Under the pieces are notes generated by a model. The model had not been told where the DNA came from. It saw nothing but the letters and a program-made list of their open reading frames with translations, and made no database searches. Source: Paramarasmius palmivorus (taxonomy: Eukaryota; Basidiomycota; Agaricomycetes; Agaricales; Marasmiaceae). From it: DNA of 64,000 nucleotides. The stretch spans positions 1 to 64,000 of the forward strand of contig JAYKXP010000181.1 in the NCBI GenBank assembly GCA_037176845.1, written 5' to 3'. Position numbers and translations under genes: made by a program. This document shows positions 35,269 through 46,865 of the stretch, in pieces. The stretch's first letter is position 1. Each line of letters starts with the position of its first letter.

Positions 35269-38200
35269 TCATCCCAGGATCTCTTCCTGTGGATACTCGA
35301 TATCAACCATCCCAGAGCCTATTGCACCCTCATCCATCTGCACAGAAATATCTCGTAGTTCTTGATACTTCTTCATCGCTTTATCATACGACTTCTTGGC
35401 TTTTTCGTAAGTTCCCAGGCTCTGGCAATCTTGAAGGCGTGTTCTGGCTTTAATGCAGGTCTGATATGCTCCACTGAGCTTGGAATTCTGAGCGACAATG
35501 AGCTGATCTTGCGCCTCGAGTTGCTTGTTTCGTGTGTTGCCTGTCATATCCAAGATTAGCAGGAATATTCAATGTGTTGGCCCGAAGACATCATACCGAA
35601 ACGCGTGATGCTTCTTTGCTCTCGGCGAGTGGGCGTGTTTATACGATAACGTGCAGAGATTCCCATTTGTTTGACCGTCTACATCATGAAATTTTAGTAA
35701 GTTATATCTTCAAAGGGTGGTGTTTTTACCGTGTTGGTTTGCAGTTGAACACGGTCGTGATGACCTCCCTGTATGACCCCACCCACCAAGGAGAGCTGTG
35801 ACCCTTCTTGTAGCACATTTTGATGCTGAGATTCACTAATATTTGTCGTCGCTTCGCTAGCTTGCCAGATCTTGGACGGAATCTTGCTCCTTTCCCAACA
35901 TATTGCCGGAAATACAAACTTGCATCGAATCTTGTCCTGTAGCCAATCTAGAGAGAGTCCTGGATTAGATGCCGGTCATAGTCACAGACAATGAATGCAC
36001 TTACCATTGCCTGTTTTTCCTCCATACTTTGCGATATATTGGATCGTGGGATCCCAGTTGGAGTGAGTATAGCACATAAGGCTCTTCATCGCCTTTTGCA
36101 CATTCGGATGACAGTGTGTCTGAGTAATGTTTCGGTGAAAGTGTGTAACACATAGGCGCAGAATACGCTGAAGATGCTCCCAGGGCGAGAGCTCACTTAG
36201 GAGGCGTCCAGTCTCGTAAAGATCATGCCGTCCTGGAGGCGATATCACCTGTAGGAACTGCCCTATGCCTTCGGTGCAGCCATGAGTTTGAGTACGAAAC
36301 TTCCAAAGTATGGTATTTTCACCTTTAGCTTGACCGCTGTGCTGATCAACCGACCAGGTTAGAATTCCCTGGAAGTCGATATCTTCCGCGTGACTACCGT
36401 GCAAATGTCGGAATTGTAGTCCCTTTCCGGTATCCTGGTATACAATGGCATGGATCTCCAGTAAAAGTAGCTTGTGCGCTTCTGCACTCTGACGGTTTAG
36501 AAAGACGCGAGCATAGGTAACACCTAGTGGTGACAAAGTAAAGGTAAACAGGTAAAAAGATTAGGGGACGGTGCTTACTTGTGCGAGTAACAGAGTCCTT
36601 GCCAGTTAGCTCGAACTCTAACCAGCAGGTGACGCGTTTGAAGCTGATGTCTGTCTGAACATGTCTGGCTTCATTTACTAGGCGAAAGGAATTGGCCTGG
36701 GTCATGCAAATGACAAGACGAAACGGTTCTGTGCTGGGTTCGCTATCATCAGCGAGAACTATTTGCTTGGCGCAACGGATGTATCGTTCATGTGGCGAGA
36801 GCGCGGCATCTTGCGTTTCTTTGAGGTGTAGAAGTCCTGTAAACCATGCATCAGTGATGGGTGAAACGTACAGGAGAGTTGATTACCTTCCCAGCCTGTA
36901 CCGCACGGATATATCAATCTTTGGGCGTAGTCAATATAGCTTTGAAGGTGATCCATATTGGTGAGCGACAGATGAAGGTCGATAAAAGTGGGATTGGTAA
37001 TAGCTGGCAACTTCTGACGGAGATATGTTTGAGCTGCAGGGCTTCTCATCAGTCGTCTGGAGGTGAGATTAGGCAGATCATCGAGAGTCTTGAAAAATTG
37101 GATGAGTTCGTGTCGTATAGATCGAGGTGTTTTAAGAGTAGCTGGAATAGGATGGGTATGAGGGCCAGTACAGACAACAAGTACCCGAGGACATGCATGA
37201 CGGTACTCCTCATGTGGCTCGTAAACATCCACACTAGAGCTACACAGCAGGCGATCAAGCTCGGTCATGATGAGCTGGCCGTTCGGGCTGCGGTGATGGT
37301 TTTCTACGTTCAAAGTGTGACTCGGTGAGTGATAGTAAGAGTTTCGGGTATATACAAACTTACCACAGTTAGTTTTGTTGGTAGATTGGTTGCGCACTGT
37401 CGTACATGGGACTAGGGGACCATATCCTTGGAGCTGCATTTGCTTCTCATAATGAGAGATGGTATCGCAATCCCGTTCAAATAAAGCAGAGAAGTAATCA
37501 ACGTCGTAGGCCCCGGCACTGATCCAACGGAAGGTGTGGGTCTTGGAGGTCACTGCGTTGTAATGTTCACACCTGTGAATTGCGGAGCATCGTAGTTCAT
37601 CAGTTAACAAGTCTTATCACAGAGGTAGCTATATCTTAACTGGACTATAGCGTCGTTCCCAGCACGTATGAGGCGGAGACGTCCTTTACACTTCGATTTC
37701 GTTTCCTGACCGCGTTTGGCCTTTGTGGGAGTTCGTCGTACGTTATCCCGTTCTTTCTTCTCCCCTGGTGAGAGCATAGTTACCTCTATAAGTGGTCCAA
37801 AGCACCCGTTGTCTCGAAAGGAAGCCCAGAGCCCGAGAGTCTTCTCGTGAACGTCACGTATTGGATGTGAATGTTGAAGGGAAAGGCTGTGGTCAACATA
37901 TAGACTCCGTGCTTCACGATTTACCTCTGTATGCGACTGGGTAACACGATCTAGGTCAACAAAGGGACATAGTTTGACACCCTGGCCTAGAATTTTGGAT
38001 AAGCTTAGTAGTTATTGAAGGGACAATGTCTGATCACTCACAGGTTGTTGATCGCTTAACACAAGGGACCATATTTCCTTCAGAGTCTGTCAAGATCCTT
38101 ATAGTGACTGAGGGCTTTTGTCCTTTGGGAATACCCAGGGAATAGGCAAGGTCAAGTGCTGGATTTCTCCAATTTTCCGGGTCCATTTCAAACAAATGCC

Positions 38201-38345
38201 CTACAGGGTCATCCGTTGCTGCACTAGTAGAAAGATAGGCCTGAATACTATTCTTCGGGTGTCGGTGAAGTCGGGAAAGAACCGTCTCGCGATTAATACG
38301 CACGGGGTTATTAACCGCCGGGTTCAGCAGTTGGCTGATGTTCAT
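35269..38345 (-). CDS. MULE-type transposase
   Basis: A minus-strand gene with about ten short introns, all phase-consistent, from ATG 38345 to TGA 35269-35271. An N-terminal region with a basic cluster is followed by RVLVVCTGPHTHPIP and LTNMDHLQSYIDYAQRLIYP. The catalytic-type core reads HVQTDISFKRV (candidate first Asp), then VFLNRQSAEAHKLL, then GILTWSVDQHSGQAKG (candidate second acidic residue) and LRLCVTHFHRNI (the C-x2-H seen after the second Asp in MULE transposases). A charged region follows with SRYRINTPTRREQRS-type sequence and a C-terminal coiled-coil segment (KAKKSYDKAMKKYQELRDIS). Proteins of this type are common in agaricomycetes and often unannotated. The 9-bp target duplication supports a Mutator-like assignment. 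It presumably acts on the 40-bp inverted repeats. Confidence 0.7.
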
Positions 38346-38847
38346 AGTAGGCGAAGAGATGCGGAAATGGTACGGTATAGCTCAGTTGTTGCCAAGGCAG
38401 GAGGTATATACCTCAGAGTGCAGCGCGAGCATTAGTCCTACAGCCTGCAAGCATGAGTCACTAGATAGCGGTTTACTTCAACGAGCCAACAAGATTAGTC
38501 CAGCTGGCAGCGGGGACTTGGTGCTTGATTTTTCTAGGTCCTTTTGCCCAGCGGTGAATCCTTCATGGCTTGAGTTTCGGTTCCAGCTTGCCAGGGGATT
38601 CGCCCGAACAGAACTTGGGAACTAATTAATGAAACGTCCTTACTTAAACAGAAGCGGCGGGACGGAACGATGATGGGAGTTACAAAACAAAGCGTTACAA
38701 GAATGGGTGACTGTTACATGGTGCTACATGTCACTGGACATAAAAAACGTTCCTCCGGGGGCTCCGGGAGCTCCGTGTTGGCCGAATGTTTTCTCATGGG
38801 ATTGCCGGCGGCTGTCCCTTTTTGACAGCTTTCTGTCCCTGATTGTA
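38346..38847. other. Subterminal region of the MULE, right
   Basis: About 500 bp between the transposase start and the right inverted repeat. It holds a Gly/Pro-like GGGGGCTCCGGGAGCTCC stretch near 38757 but no supported gene. It probably contains the transposase promoter. Confidence 0.4.
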
Positions 38848-38887
38848 TGCCGTAAGGGATCGAGTGGTACCCATCGACCTAGACCTC
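38848..38887 (-). repeat. Right terminal inverted repeat of the MULE
   Basis: Starts TGCCGTAAGGGATCGAGTGG and ends GACCTC. It is the reverse complement of the left end over 40 bp, apart from a few outer mismatches. Confidence 0.9.
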
Positions 38888-38896
38888 GCGATGAGA
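38888..38896. repeat. 9-bp target site duplication, right copy (MULE)
   Basis: GCGATGAGA, identical to 24155-24163. The unit U3 sequence resumes directly after it. Confidence 0.85.
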
Positions 38897-39688
38897 TTCA
38901 AGTAAGACAATCAATCGGCGTACGCATGAGTCTTCCAGAAGCGAGAACGAGGCATGAGACTCGAGGGGGACAAAGCAAGATGAGAAGGGGTGCGGAAGAT
39001 GCAAGGAAAGGCATTCAATAGTGATGGATGTATTGAAAGTCAGATTGACATGATATGTCGCGCGAGAACAGTTGTGAGATTCGAGGATGGAGGTCGTCTG
39101 ACCAGTGGAGAGATGATCTGCGAGGGTATTGATTCGGTAGATTGCTTGAAACGTTCATTGCTTTGTGCGATTTCGCTGATAGAGAGGCTGAACGTGGTGG
39201 TGTGGGAATGGTTGAGGAAGGCGCGTGCTGGTCGTGTGCTGGCATCGAGTATAGGGAAGGAGAATAGAGATAGGCCCAGTCAGGAAGGTACAACGATCGC
39301 CGGTAGGAGGACCGGTGGAGAGCCCGACGTTGGCAAGGATGCAAAGATCCTACGTTCCAGTATGTACTTGCAAGAGATAATCGTAGGGTGGAGCCATGTG
39401 GTAATCAGGAGAGGCTAGCGCCGATGCGGAGTGTAAACAATTGACCCTTGGAAGCCGTTGGAATGTAAAGACTCTTGAGGGAGTGTTTTAAGGGTAGAGC
39501 AGAGGGGCTTGTGGGTGGTTGTGGGCTACACAGTGCAAACACAGTGTCAAATGGTAGTACAGAGAGGACTTGGACTGGAGTACGCACTATGCAAAAGATT
39601 TCACTGTCCCTTTTCTACCTTGTTTCTACCTCTCCTTCGCCTCACCTCTTTTTTGTTTGGCCTCTTTCCGCTCTTCCGCTCGAAGAAC
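38897..39688 (+). repeat. Module C of unit U3 (right of the MULE)
   Basis: Continues the unit interrupted at 24163. CTTCCAGAAGCGAGAACGAG is followed by the C block with GGCATTCAATAGTGATGGAT, GAGGTCGTCTGACCAG and GGCTAGCGCCGATGCGGAG, matching U2 at 18735-19436. No open frame is preserved between copies. Confidence 0.65.
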
Positions 39689-41550
39689 TGACGTCACCAG
39701 CGTCTAGACTCCCTATCTGAAATGCTGACAAACCAAGCACGTGTTCTCTTCCTTGTCATCGATGCTCTGAGTCTTGCTGCCAATCTTCCTAGCCTATTCC
39801 CCCCACATCGTGACCCTACCCATAAAAATACCACGCCCTTTGCTCTATCTCGAAGCTGTTTTCATCAACTCGGAATACCACCATACAACACTTCTACTAC
39901 CAACTCTATAATGCGCTGGCGAGGAGACCCCCGATAGGCAAGAAAGCACACAAGTGTCAAGCCAGGTCTGATAGAGGAATGCCCTAGGTTATAACGGGAG
40001 TGCGTGCGTCAAAGCCTTACTATATCACCTCACAAGCTAATAGCTCTTCCAGAAAATTAACGATTCACTTTCCCCGCTCACGGGCGAAGAAAAGAAGCAG
40101 AGAAAGGAATCGATTACCTACTCCTCCGAAAACCAACATCGTCCTCCTTGATTCTCAACGTCAACCCATTGTCAATACCTCAAAGACTGCCTCTTCCATC
40201 AGGATACGATATGCATGCTCACTCGAGTCATACTCCTTCTCCTACACGCGTATCGACCAATTATATCAAAATTATATGGATGATATGTCTCTGGTGCCAG
40301 TGGTATGTATCAACATCTCTAGTTTCGGCGCATTCTTATGCAGTTTCGTCCTCTACCACAGACTCTCAATAGTTAACGATCATGGATAATAGCTCCAGGA
40401 GACATTTCCGTTCAAACAGTGCCTTTCCGACTCGATATCCCTTCCGCATACAGGATTTTTGCCTAGTCCTTCTGCATCGTCGATATCTGGTTCACCAACT
40501 CAAGTCCCGTCATTCTAGTCGTTTGGCCCCTCGTTTTTATCTCTCCTGAACATCTCCATCTCCATCCTTCCCCTTCAACCCGCAACCGCAGCGACATAAA
40601 CTATTGACGACCACGATCCTACACGTGCCATACAATGGGGATACACTATCTCCAGCCCATCCCAAATGCCTCCGTGTACGACGGTTTCCTTGCCTATACA
40701 ACACTGTGCAGACCTACATCCTAATACTACCACGCTCTGCCCTTCCGAGGTACAACTGCATACACCTCTTCGCTCCACGCGAGATTTGCCAGTCCGATTC
40801 ACGGGTCCACTTTCATCTCATCTCGTCCTTCATACACCCCTCGTGCATGTATCGCTCCTGAGTTCAGGACGGTTTGCTCTCCATCGAACGCAAGCTTGGA
40901 TAGTTGTTCAGGGTAGTTGCTGCGACTCCCGAGGTTGTTCGGTACCGAGTCCCGACTGACTTGGCAGAAGTTTTTCGCGTTCTAGATCTAGACACTGGTG
41001 TTTCTTCGCTACTTCGCAGCTTCTCAAGTCGTAGCATCAGGACTATTGTACAGGTACGAGCAGTATCTCGCCTTTCTAGGCCAATTCTAACCCTTTCCTT
41101 GGTAGATATCCTCGGAGCCGGCTGGCGAACTTGCATCTTCTGCAAACCGAAATTCGCCTACGCTCTCGTCACCCATTCTTGCTGTTACTTCGTATGTATC
41201 CCTCTCATTGTGGGATATACACCTATCTAACCATACCGTCATTTTCAGATTCTCCGAAACTGATAAACGTTGCATCAGATAGTAGACGTGCTTGTCGCAG
41301 CTGTATTCTACTCCGTTTTGATGATCAGCCGGAAGGCAAGAATAGAAGCTGACCTTACCTTTGATGTATACCGTAAACTATTGGATTCTCCCAAGCACGC
41401 CTCAAGAATTGGTAGCTGGAATGACACGCCGGCGCTAAAGCTCCTTCAATCGAGGGTGCAGGGCATGCACAACGCCACAACACACGGTCTACGTGTGTTT
41501 GAATTCTTATTACTCGCAGTACTGGTGAAGAGTGAATAGGAGCCCCTGCC
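39689..41550 (+). pseudogene. Module A4 (decayed unknown gene, unit U4)
   Basis: Starts at TGACGTCA (39689-39696). Contains LLYLEAVFINSEYHHTT (about 39.84 kb). A basic block RSRAKKRSRERNRLPTPPKT (about 40.08-40.13 kb) runs into NTSKTASSI and YTRIDQLYQNYMDDMSLVP before a GTATGTATC donor (about 40.30 kb). RYRVPTDLAEVFRVLDLDTG (about 40.94 kb) precedes another intron-like segment. This copy keeps the longest coherent stretches of the A family. Earlier and later stops make an intact protein unlikely. The Lys/Arg-rich block suggests a nuclear protein, which is only a guess. Confidence 0.45.
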
Positions 41551-41934
41551 TGTGAAGTCGCAGCGTTGACTTGTCCCGCGAGAAAGAAGCCTGTACTCAA
41601 TGGCACCTATTGAGTATTCGCCGAGAACTTCGGTATGAAGTTTATCTTATGCATTGTCAAATATGCGCTTTCATAGTACAATATTTCCAGGTATGTCAGT
41701 TCAATCACGGAGTCTCGATCGTTTCTCATCGCTCCATGAAAGGTCTTTGCCGTGTTCTACAAAGTCTTCAATGCATCTTTACGCCGTAGTGGCTGCTGCA
41801 TTCGATCTGTCACAATCAACATGTGGTATCGCACGGTACTGTGCCTTCCACAAAGTGTGTACTACACATGTTCAAGGACTGGAATACATGAAATATACAG
41901 CAAACTAGCTATTCCTCCGCAAAATCCCATCGAG
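41551..41934 (+). promoter_or_regulatory. Conserved leader upstream of M4
   Basis: Homologous to the M2 and M3 leaders: GGTATGTCAGTTCAATCACG, TCATCGCTCCATGAAAGG, and a GTGGTATCGCACGGTACTG version of the GGGATCACGCGATACTG block about 110 bp before the ATG. Confidence 0.4.
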
Positions 41935-43705
41935 ATGCTCCTCCTTTATGCTCTCGCAAGACCTATCTTCTCAAACACGGGGCCCTCGTCAGCGGGTAAC
42001 TCTACCGTATTCGATCCGGTTACTGGCGAATGCAACGACATCCACGGATGCAGGACGGCGCCTCAGATACTGTGGAACTGTCTCTCGGTGATCTTCATTT
42101 GTACATGGGTCGCTATTCATCCGAATGTCCCGCATGTCAAAGCGCACCGAGCAGTGGTGTTGTTTTGTAATGGCTTGCTGATGGTTCTGGCTATGCTTGC
42201 GCCGGAACTGATTATATTGTGGGCGATAAGGCAGCGGTATTCTGCTGAAGCGGTTGCGGAGAAATATAAGAGTGAGAACCCTGTATTTCGTAGGATCGAT
42301 AGTGGCTGAGTCGTTTCTAGAGTATGGTTGGGGGATGGCCCATGGGTTTCTGGTGATTATGGGAGGTTTCGCACTTTACGATGGTGATGAATTTCAGAGT
42401 TATCTATGGAATGACTCTAACGATGATGTCAACTCGGACATGGTCGAAATAATCCGTGGGTATCACCAAAAAAGTCGAGCCAATAATATAGAGCTTGATG
42501 TGCAAGTCAATACGCAGATTGAGGAGTTGAAGCGCAAAGAGGAGGATGCAGATCCCATGCCAGAGACAGACGAGACGTGTTTAATTACAGGGCCCAAACC
42601 GGAAGATCGCGCTGAATCTGAGAAGTCGGTGAGAAAGCTTCTCCACTGCATAACATACCCAGCCTAATCCTATTACCAGAACACACAAAGATCTTCGACT
42701 TTAATGCTGGAATATCTACTCCAAAATGGCAACATCCGAACCACAGAGGACGAAATCATGGACAACCTCAGCCACAGCGACTCCATCACAAAAATTATTG
42801 CAGTCATCCAGACTGCATGGTTCCTACTCCAAGTCGGAGCTCGTGCAGTAGAAGGACTAGCCATCACCGAACTCGAAATCATCACGGTTGGCTTTGCGGT
42901 GCTGAACTTTGGCACGTATTTCTTGTGGTGGAATAAACCACTTCGAGTTAGGCATCCTGTACGTGTCTACTGGCGTCAACAGGAGATAGAAGCAAAAGGG
43001 GACGGGAAGAGTAGCACAGAGGGATGGATGGCCAAGGCTCAGGAGTTTGTTGTGGGAGTTTGGGATTCAGTCCGAGAGGCATCTGTCGAATTTGGGAGAT
43101 CAATGGTGGTTGTTTTCAACTTCCTTAAAAATCCATTTGAAGGTGACCCCCAGTTGAACGACAACAGTCTCCCAGATATCAATTGGATCACACTACTGCA
43201 ACTTATCGGCCTTCCGTTTCTGGTGGTGCTTCGCCTAATTATGGCATCTATAGGCATTATCGCAGATGACAATGACAAGTATATGGCATTCGTCATCAAC
43301 TCTTCCAGGCTGAAAAAGGAATCATTCACCCTGTACATCCTCGTTTATGGCCTCACAACTCTCTTTGGCGCCATCCACTGCATCCCATGGAATTTTCAAT
43401 TTGCAACACATATGGAACAGTTGCTCTGGCGTATTTCGGCTGGTGGGCTCGTTGTTTTGCCTATCGGATTAGCTGTCATCTTCATTATCCTTTTGCCGAT
43501 TGAGGCTTTGGTCGATTGGTGTGGGGGGAACGGTCAAATGTCTTTTGGTGTTTTGGTTGCAGCCTTTGACATATTCCTGCTTCCCATTGCGTACTTCGTC
43601 GCCCGGGTCATCCTCATAGTCCTTGCCATCATGGAACTGCGAAACCTTCCCCAGAGCGCATACCAGACCGTACAATGGACCACTTTCATTCCCCACATTG
43701 GTTAA
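41935..43705 (+). CDS. Multi-pass membrane protein, array paralog M4
   Basis: Intact family member of 556 aa. Exons are 41935-42271, 42321-42628 and 42680-43705, with intron phases 1 and 0. It shows the same segments as M2: IFICTWVAIHPNVP, LAPELIILWAIRQR, HGFLVIMGGFALYDGDEF, LLQVGARAVEGLAI, the ITELE...FGTYFLWWNKP signature, LYILVYGLTTLFGAIHCIP, and the C-terminal PHIG. Exon 2, intron 2 and the start of exon 3 are almost identical to M3, while the segment after VYWRQQ differs. The shared leader and 3' flank make it part of the tandem array. Function unknown. Confidence 0.88.
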
Positions 43706-44375
43706 ACATACTTTAGATCTTCTTCCTCTTTCGCTTTTCCTGGCTCAACTATTTCTGTACATTCTCTGATGTGTACATTCAACGTATTTGTCTTGTCATC
43801 CTGTTCTTATTCCCACGTACCGAGGCTTACTGCTACTGTTGTGATCAAATACTCGTACACATCTATTCTCCTCATAGTAGCGACCTGGAGTCGCACGTCA
43901 TGCGTGCATGTTTACGTCCTAGTCACTGGAGTCTGAGCTTCTGAATTATTGCATCTTGGCCCGACTTGGTGTCAAAAAAAATCGGTTACTTGAGGTTAAG
44001 CAACCGTTATACGCAGCAGATGTGAAGGCGACAGACATCAGCACCTTAACTGTCTCAGTGTGGATAGTCTAGTCGCTGAGATCATTGAGTGTTTGAAGAT
44101 GAAGACGCGATCTAAAAACGTTAAGAACAGTGGCCGTAGCGTGTGAAGTGAGGGCATTTTGCTGTCGTTGTTTGTCCGGGGAATTTTGTAAGAGACTGCA
44201 AAAGGGATTTTACAACTTGGAGACCTTGATGCCGGGGTTATGGCTTGTAGAGCAGGAACGACGAGGGATCGCTATCAGTGATAAGATGGGCCTTTTTCAG
44301 GGCTCGGCCATCCCGGCGTTTGTTGGAACGTCGGCCCGACCGCCGGTGCTTCGATTCCTCGGGGAAGGGAGTTAT
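43706..44375 (+). repeat. Module B of unit U4 (left of the KDZ element)
   Basis: The 3' flank of M4 leads to the B module (core at 44299, here with GGGCTCGGCC in place of CGCTCGGCC). It stops at GGGAGTTAT, position 44375, where the KDZ element enters. The unit resumes at 50943 with GGAGTTATGGGAAAG. Confidence 0.65.
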
Positions 44376-44394
44376 CAGATTATCCGAATAGGTG

Positions 44395-44522
44395 GGAGGC
44401 CGAGCCTCCGACCCTCCGAACTCCGAACTCCGAGCTCCGAGCCCAGGTTGGGAGTCCGAGCATCGTCTGGGAGTCCGAGCATGCAGTAGGAATCCGAACA
44501 TAAGTGTAGGATTCCGAGCATA
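44395..44522 (+). repeat. Subterminal TCCGA repeats of the KDZ element
   Basis: About twelve copies of TCCGA(A/G)C or close variants lie within 130 bp of the left end. They include tandem CTCCGAACTCCGA and three spaced GGGAGTCCGAGCAT-like units. Such subterminal repeats are typical transposase-binding regions. The role here is inferred. Confidence 0.7.
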
Positions 44523-44659
44523 GATATTTTACTCTTTGTATTTTTTTTTGCTACTTGAAATGCCTGTTAAAAGCTTCGTCAAGATGGTGACCGACGTGTT
44601 TTCTGATTGTTGCACTGAAAGTAAGATAAGAAAGATAAGATAACATTGTATCTTCTACC

Positions 44660-46865
44660 ATGACACCAACCATCGCAGAACTTGCCGCCAGCCTGGCACA
44701 AAGAGCCTCACATATTCTCATAACCCAAATCACCGCTTTCATTTCCATATGTTCTCGAATCCGTCCCAACATCCTGATGGTCTACCCCTCCAGCCAACCA
44801 TTAGACGAACCGCCTGTTATCCTGGATCAGAATGCGCGTACCTTCCTTCAGAGAACATGCAATTTCGAAGCTGTAGAAGACATTGAAGCTTGCTGGGATG
44901 CGCTGAAAGACATCATCTGGCATGAAGATGAAATGGTTAGGCGGGTTTGGGATGATCGCGCACTACATACAACATTTAGAGATGCAGGCCAGTCCTCATT
45001 CCGTATGTATTCAGACTGTTTCTGGTTTCTATTTTTTCCTAACTATCACTTTAGCCTCACCCACAAGTCTATGGCCACCCACTTTGGTTTGCATTAACCC
45101 TGACTGCCCATATGTGAAAGAGAACAAGCCATACAAGCTGCAACGAGCATCGGAACTAAAAGGCTACATCTACACCCTTGCACATGGACCTCTACCTATT
45201 CGTTATCATCACATCAAATGTGAAGGTGCGTTCTCCTCTCTTTGGCTTTCTCCTGTCCTCAAATTCCTCTTCAGCATGCCGAACATCGTATCATCCAGAC
45301 TACTTTGTCCCAGCAAAGACGCAGCTCCGCTATTATTACTACAACTTGCCAGCCCCTTCCTTCTTGCAGGACGATCCACCGTTCTATTATACCACTATTC
45401 CCGAAGTCATTCAAGTTTCAGAGCACCGATTCATCGAGACACAGCTCATGAGGCACTGGAGATTAACCATGAAGGCGAAGTAAGAATACTACATTCACCC
45501 AACCATATTCATCTCACTGACACTTGCTACACAGTGTATCTGGATCCAATATCGCCTCTATCTACTCACAGACCTATACCAACAATTTTGTGCTCCCGTC
45601 CTGGCCCATAAAGCCGCTTCTCACTGCCGAGCATGTGTACGATGGTTTCAAGATCCTTTCACTGTTGGAGTTCTACAAGGCCCATTCCTCTCACTTGGTT
45701 GTTCCTGACGGACTTCAGGCTGACCGTTTTACTGTCGCAATGGCCCGTGTTAACAAGTTCATTCACATGCATGGCCAGCCAGAAATCAACCACCAATGCA
45801 AGGGGTGCGTTCGCGAGTACGAGGAGAGGGATGGACTCGTCAAACAGGTGTTTTGTGTGGTCTGTGATGGGATAACCATTGGACGTCCCACTTGTGGCGT
45901 AGCTGGTTGCACAGAGAACCTTCGCAGCCCTAGGAACATGTATTGTGACTTGCACGAAGACTGGAACCATCTCTGCAGCATTGTCGGGTGTCAAACACGT
46001 GCAGAAGCTGGCTTTCGAACCTGCACTGAGCCGACACATCGGTCATTGGAGGAGAAGTATACCCAGAAGGCGAAAGCCTGCTTTCAGTTGAGGCAGCGAT
46101 CAGAGAAGCATCAACGAGATAAGGAGGCTCGGGAGGCTAGAGAGGCGCTCAGTGAAAATGCTGAGCTTGACCTGGGAAATGATGGGCTTTTCGAAGGTGA
46201 AAGGGCAAGCACAGAGTCGCCGGACAAGAAACTTCGTGCTCAGTTTGCTCGCAAGAAAACGCACAATGAGCAATTCATTTTTGGTGCATGTGGCATGATC
46301 CTTGCCCGTCAAACGTTTCCTCATTCAGAAGCAATCTCTCTTGTAGCAGTACGTCTTTGTTTTTCTTTTTCCGCTATGAACACTGATACCAATCTTGCCT
46401 CCTCAGATCCTGTTCTACCTCACGTTCCTTGGACGCCGCATTCCCAACTTTTTTGTCTTTGACGCGAACTGCATACTCTCGGCTCATGTGCGTAATCACA
46501 AGGACAAGTCTATATGAAACATCTTCGCAAAAGTGGGTCTTCCTGTAGATGTCTTCCACTTCAAGTCCAAGCACAAGACGACCGACAATTACTGCCAGAC
46601 AAATTGCAATCCAGTCAACTTTCCGGAGCTTCTCAAGGAAGACGGACAGTCCTGGTACTTCAACACCTCAATCGCAGAACAGAAGAACGCGTGGATTGGC
46701 AAGTTTCTCCCTGTGGTAAGGGAGATGGGTGCAGTGTTCTACGAATTCTTTCTGAACATGATGGTCTTTCTACATAACGAAGCGCAGAAGGAGAAGCTCA
46801 CGAAGGACGGCATGGAACCTGGCTATTGGCAGACTCGTGATTTCAAGGCTTTCTCTCAGATGTAG
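44660..46865 (+). CDS. KDZ transposase-type protein with CxC5/CxC6 clusters, one in-frame stop
   Basis: Exons are 44660-45002, 45055-45225, 45275-45479, 45535-46348 and 46407-46865, all phase-consistent. The CxC5-like region has LVCINPDCPY and, after a splice, CEACRTSYHPDYF. The CxC6-like region has CKGCVREYEER, FCVVCDGITIGRPTCGVAGC, MYCDLHEDWNHLCSIVGC and GFRTC. A KDZ-type core follows with FGACGMILARQTFPHSE, FDANCILSAH, LPVDVFHFKSKHK, NCNPVNFPELL and SIAEQKNAWIG. In the last exon TGA at 46515-46517 interrupts an otherwise colinear frame (HKDKSI, stop, NIFAKVGLPVDV). No intron of the right phase removes it. If real, the element cannot make full-length protein. A sequencing error or programmed recoding are alternatives. 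Confidence 0.75.

Larger units (their letters stand above)
24164..38887. mobile_element. 14.7-kb Mutator-like element (MULE) with cargo genes
   Basis: Delimited by 40-bp terminal inverted repeats (24164-24203 and 38848-38887) and exact 9-bp target duplications. It lies inside the B/C region of unit U3, which continues on both sides. It encodes a transposase-type protein on the minus strand (35269-38345), plus an unknown protein (24815-26821), a candidate dioxygenase (27200-30305), a JmjC-type protein (31437-33764) and an RNase H1 N-terminal-type protein (33874-34712). TCTGACACC-type satellite patches occupy three of its intergenic spaces. All five frames read through without an obvious lesion, so the element may be autonomous and recently active. 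Confidence 0.85.

Noticed and set aside
24815..38345. KDZ assignment for the 14.7-kb element because of its dioxygenase cargo
   Set aside because: The target duplication is 9 bp, the transposase has a MULE-like D...D...C-x2-H pattern, and there are no CxC clusters of KDZ type.
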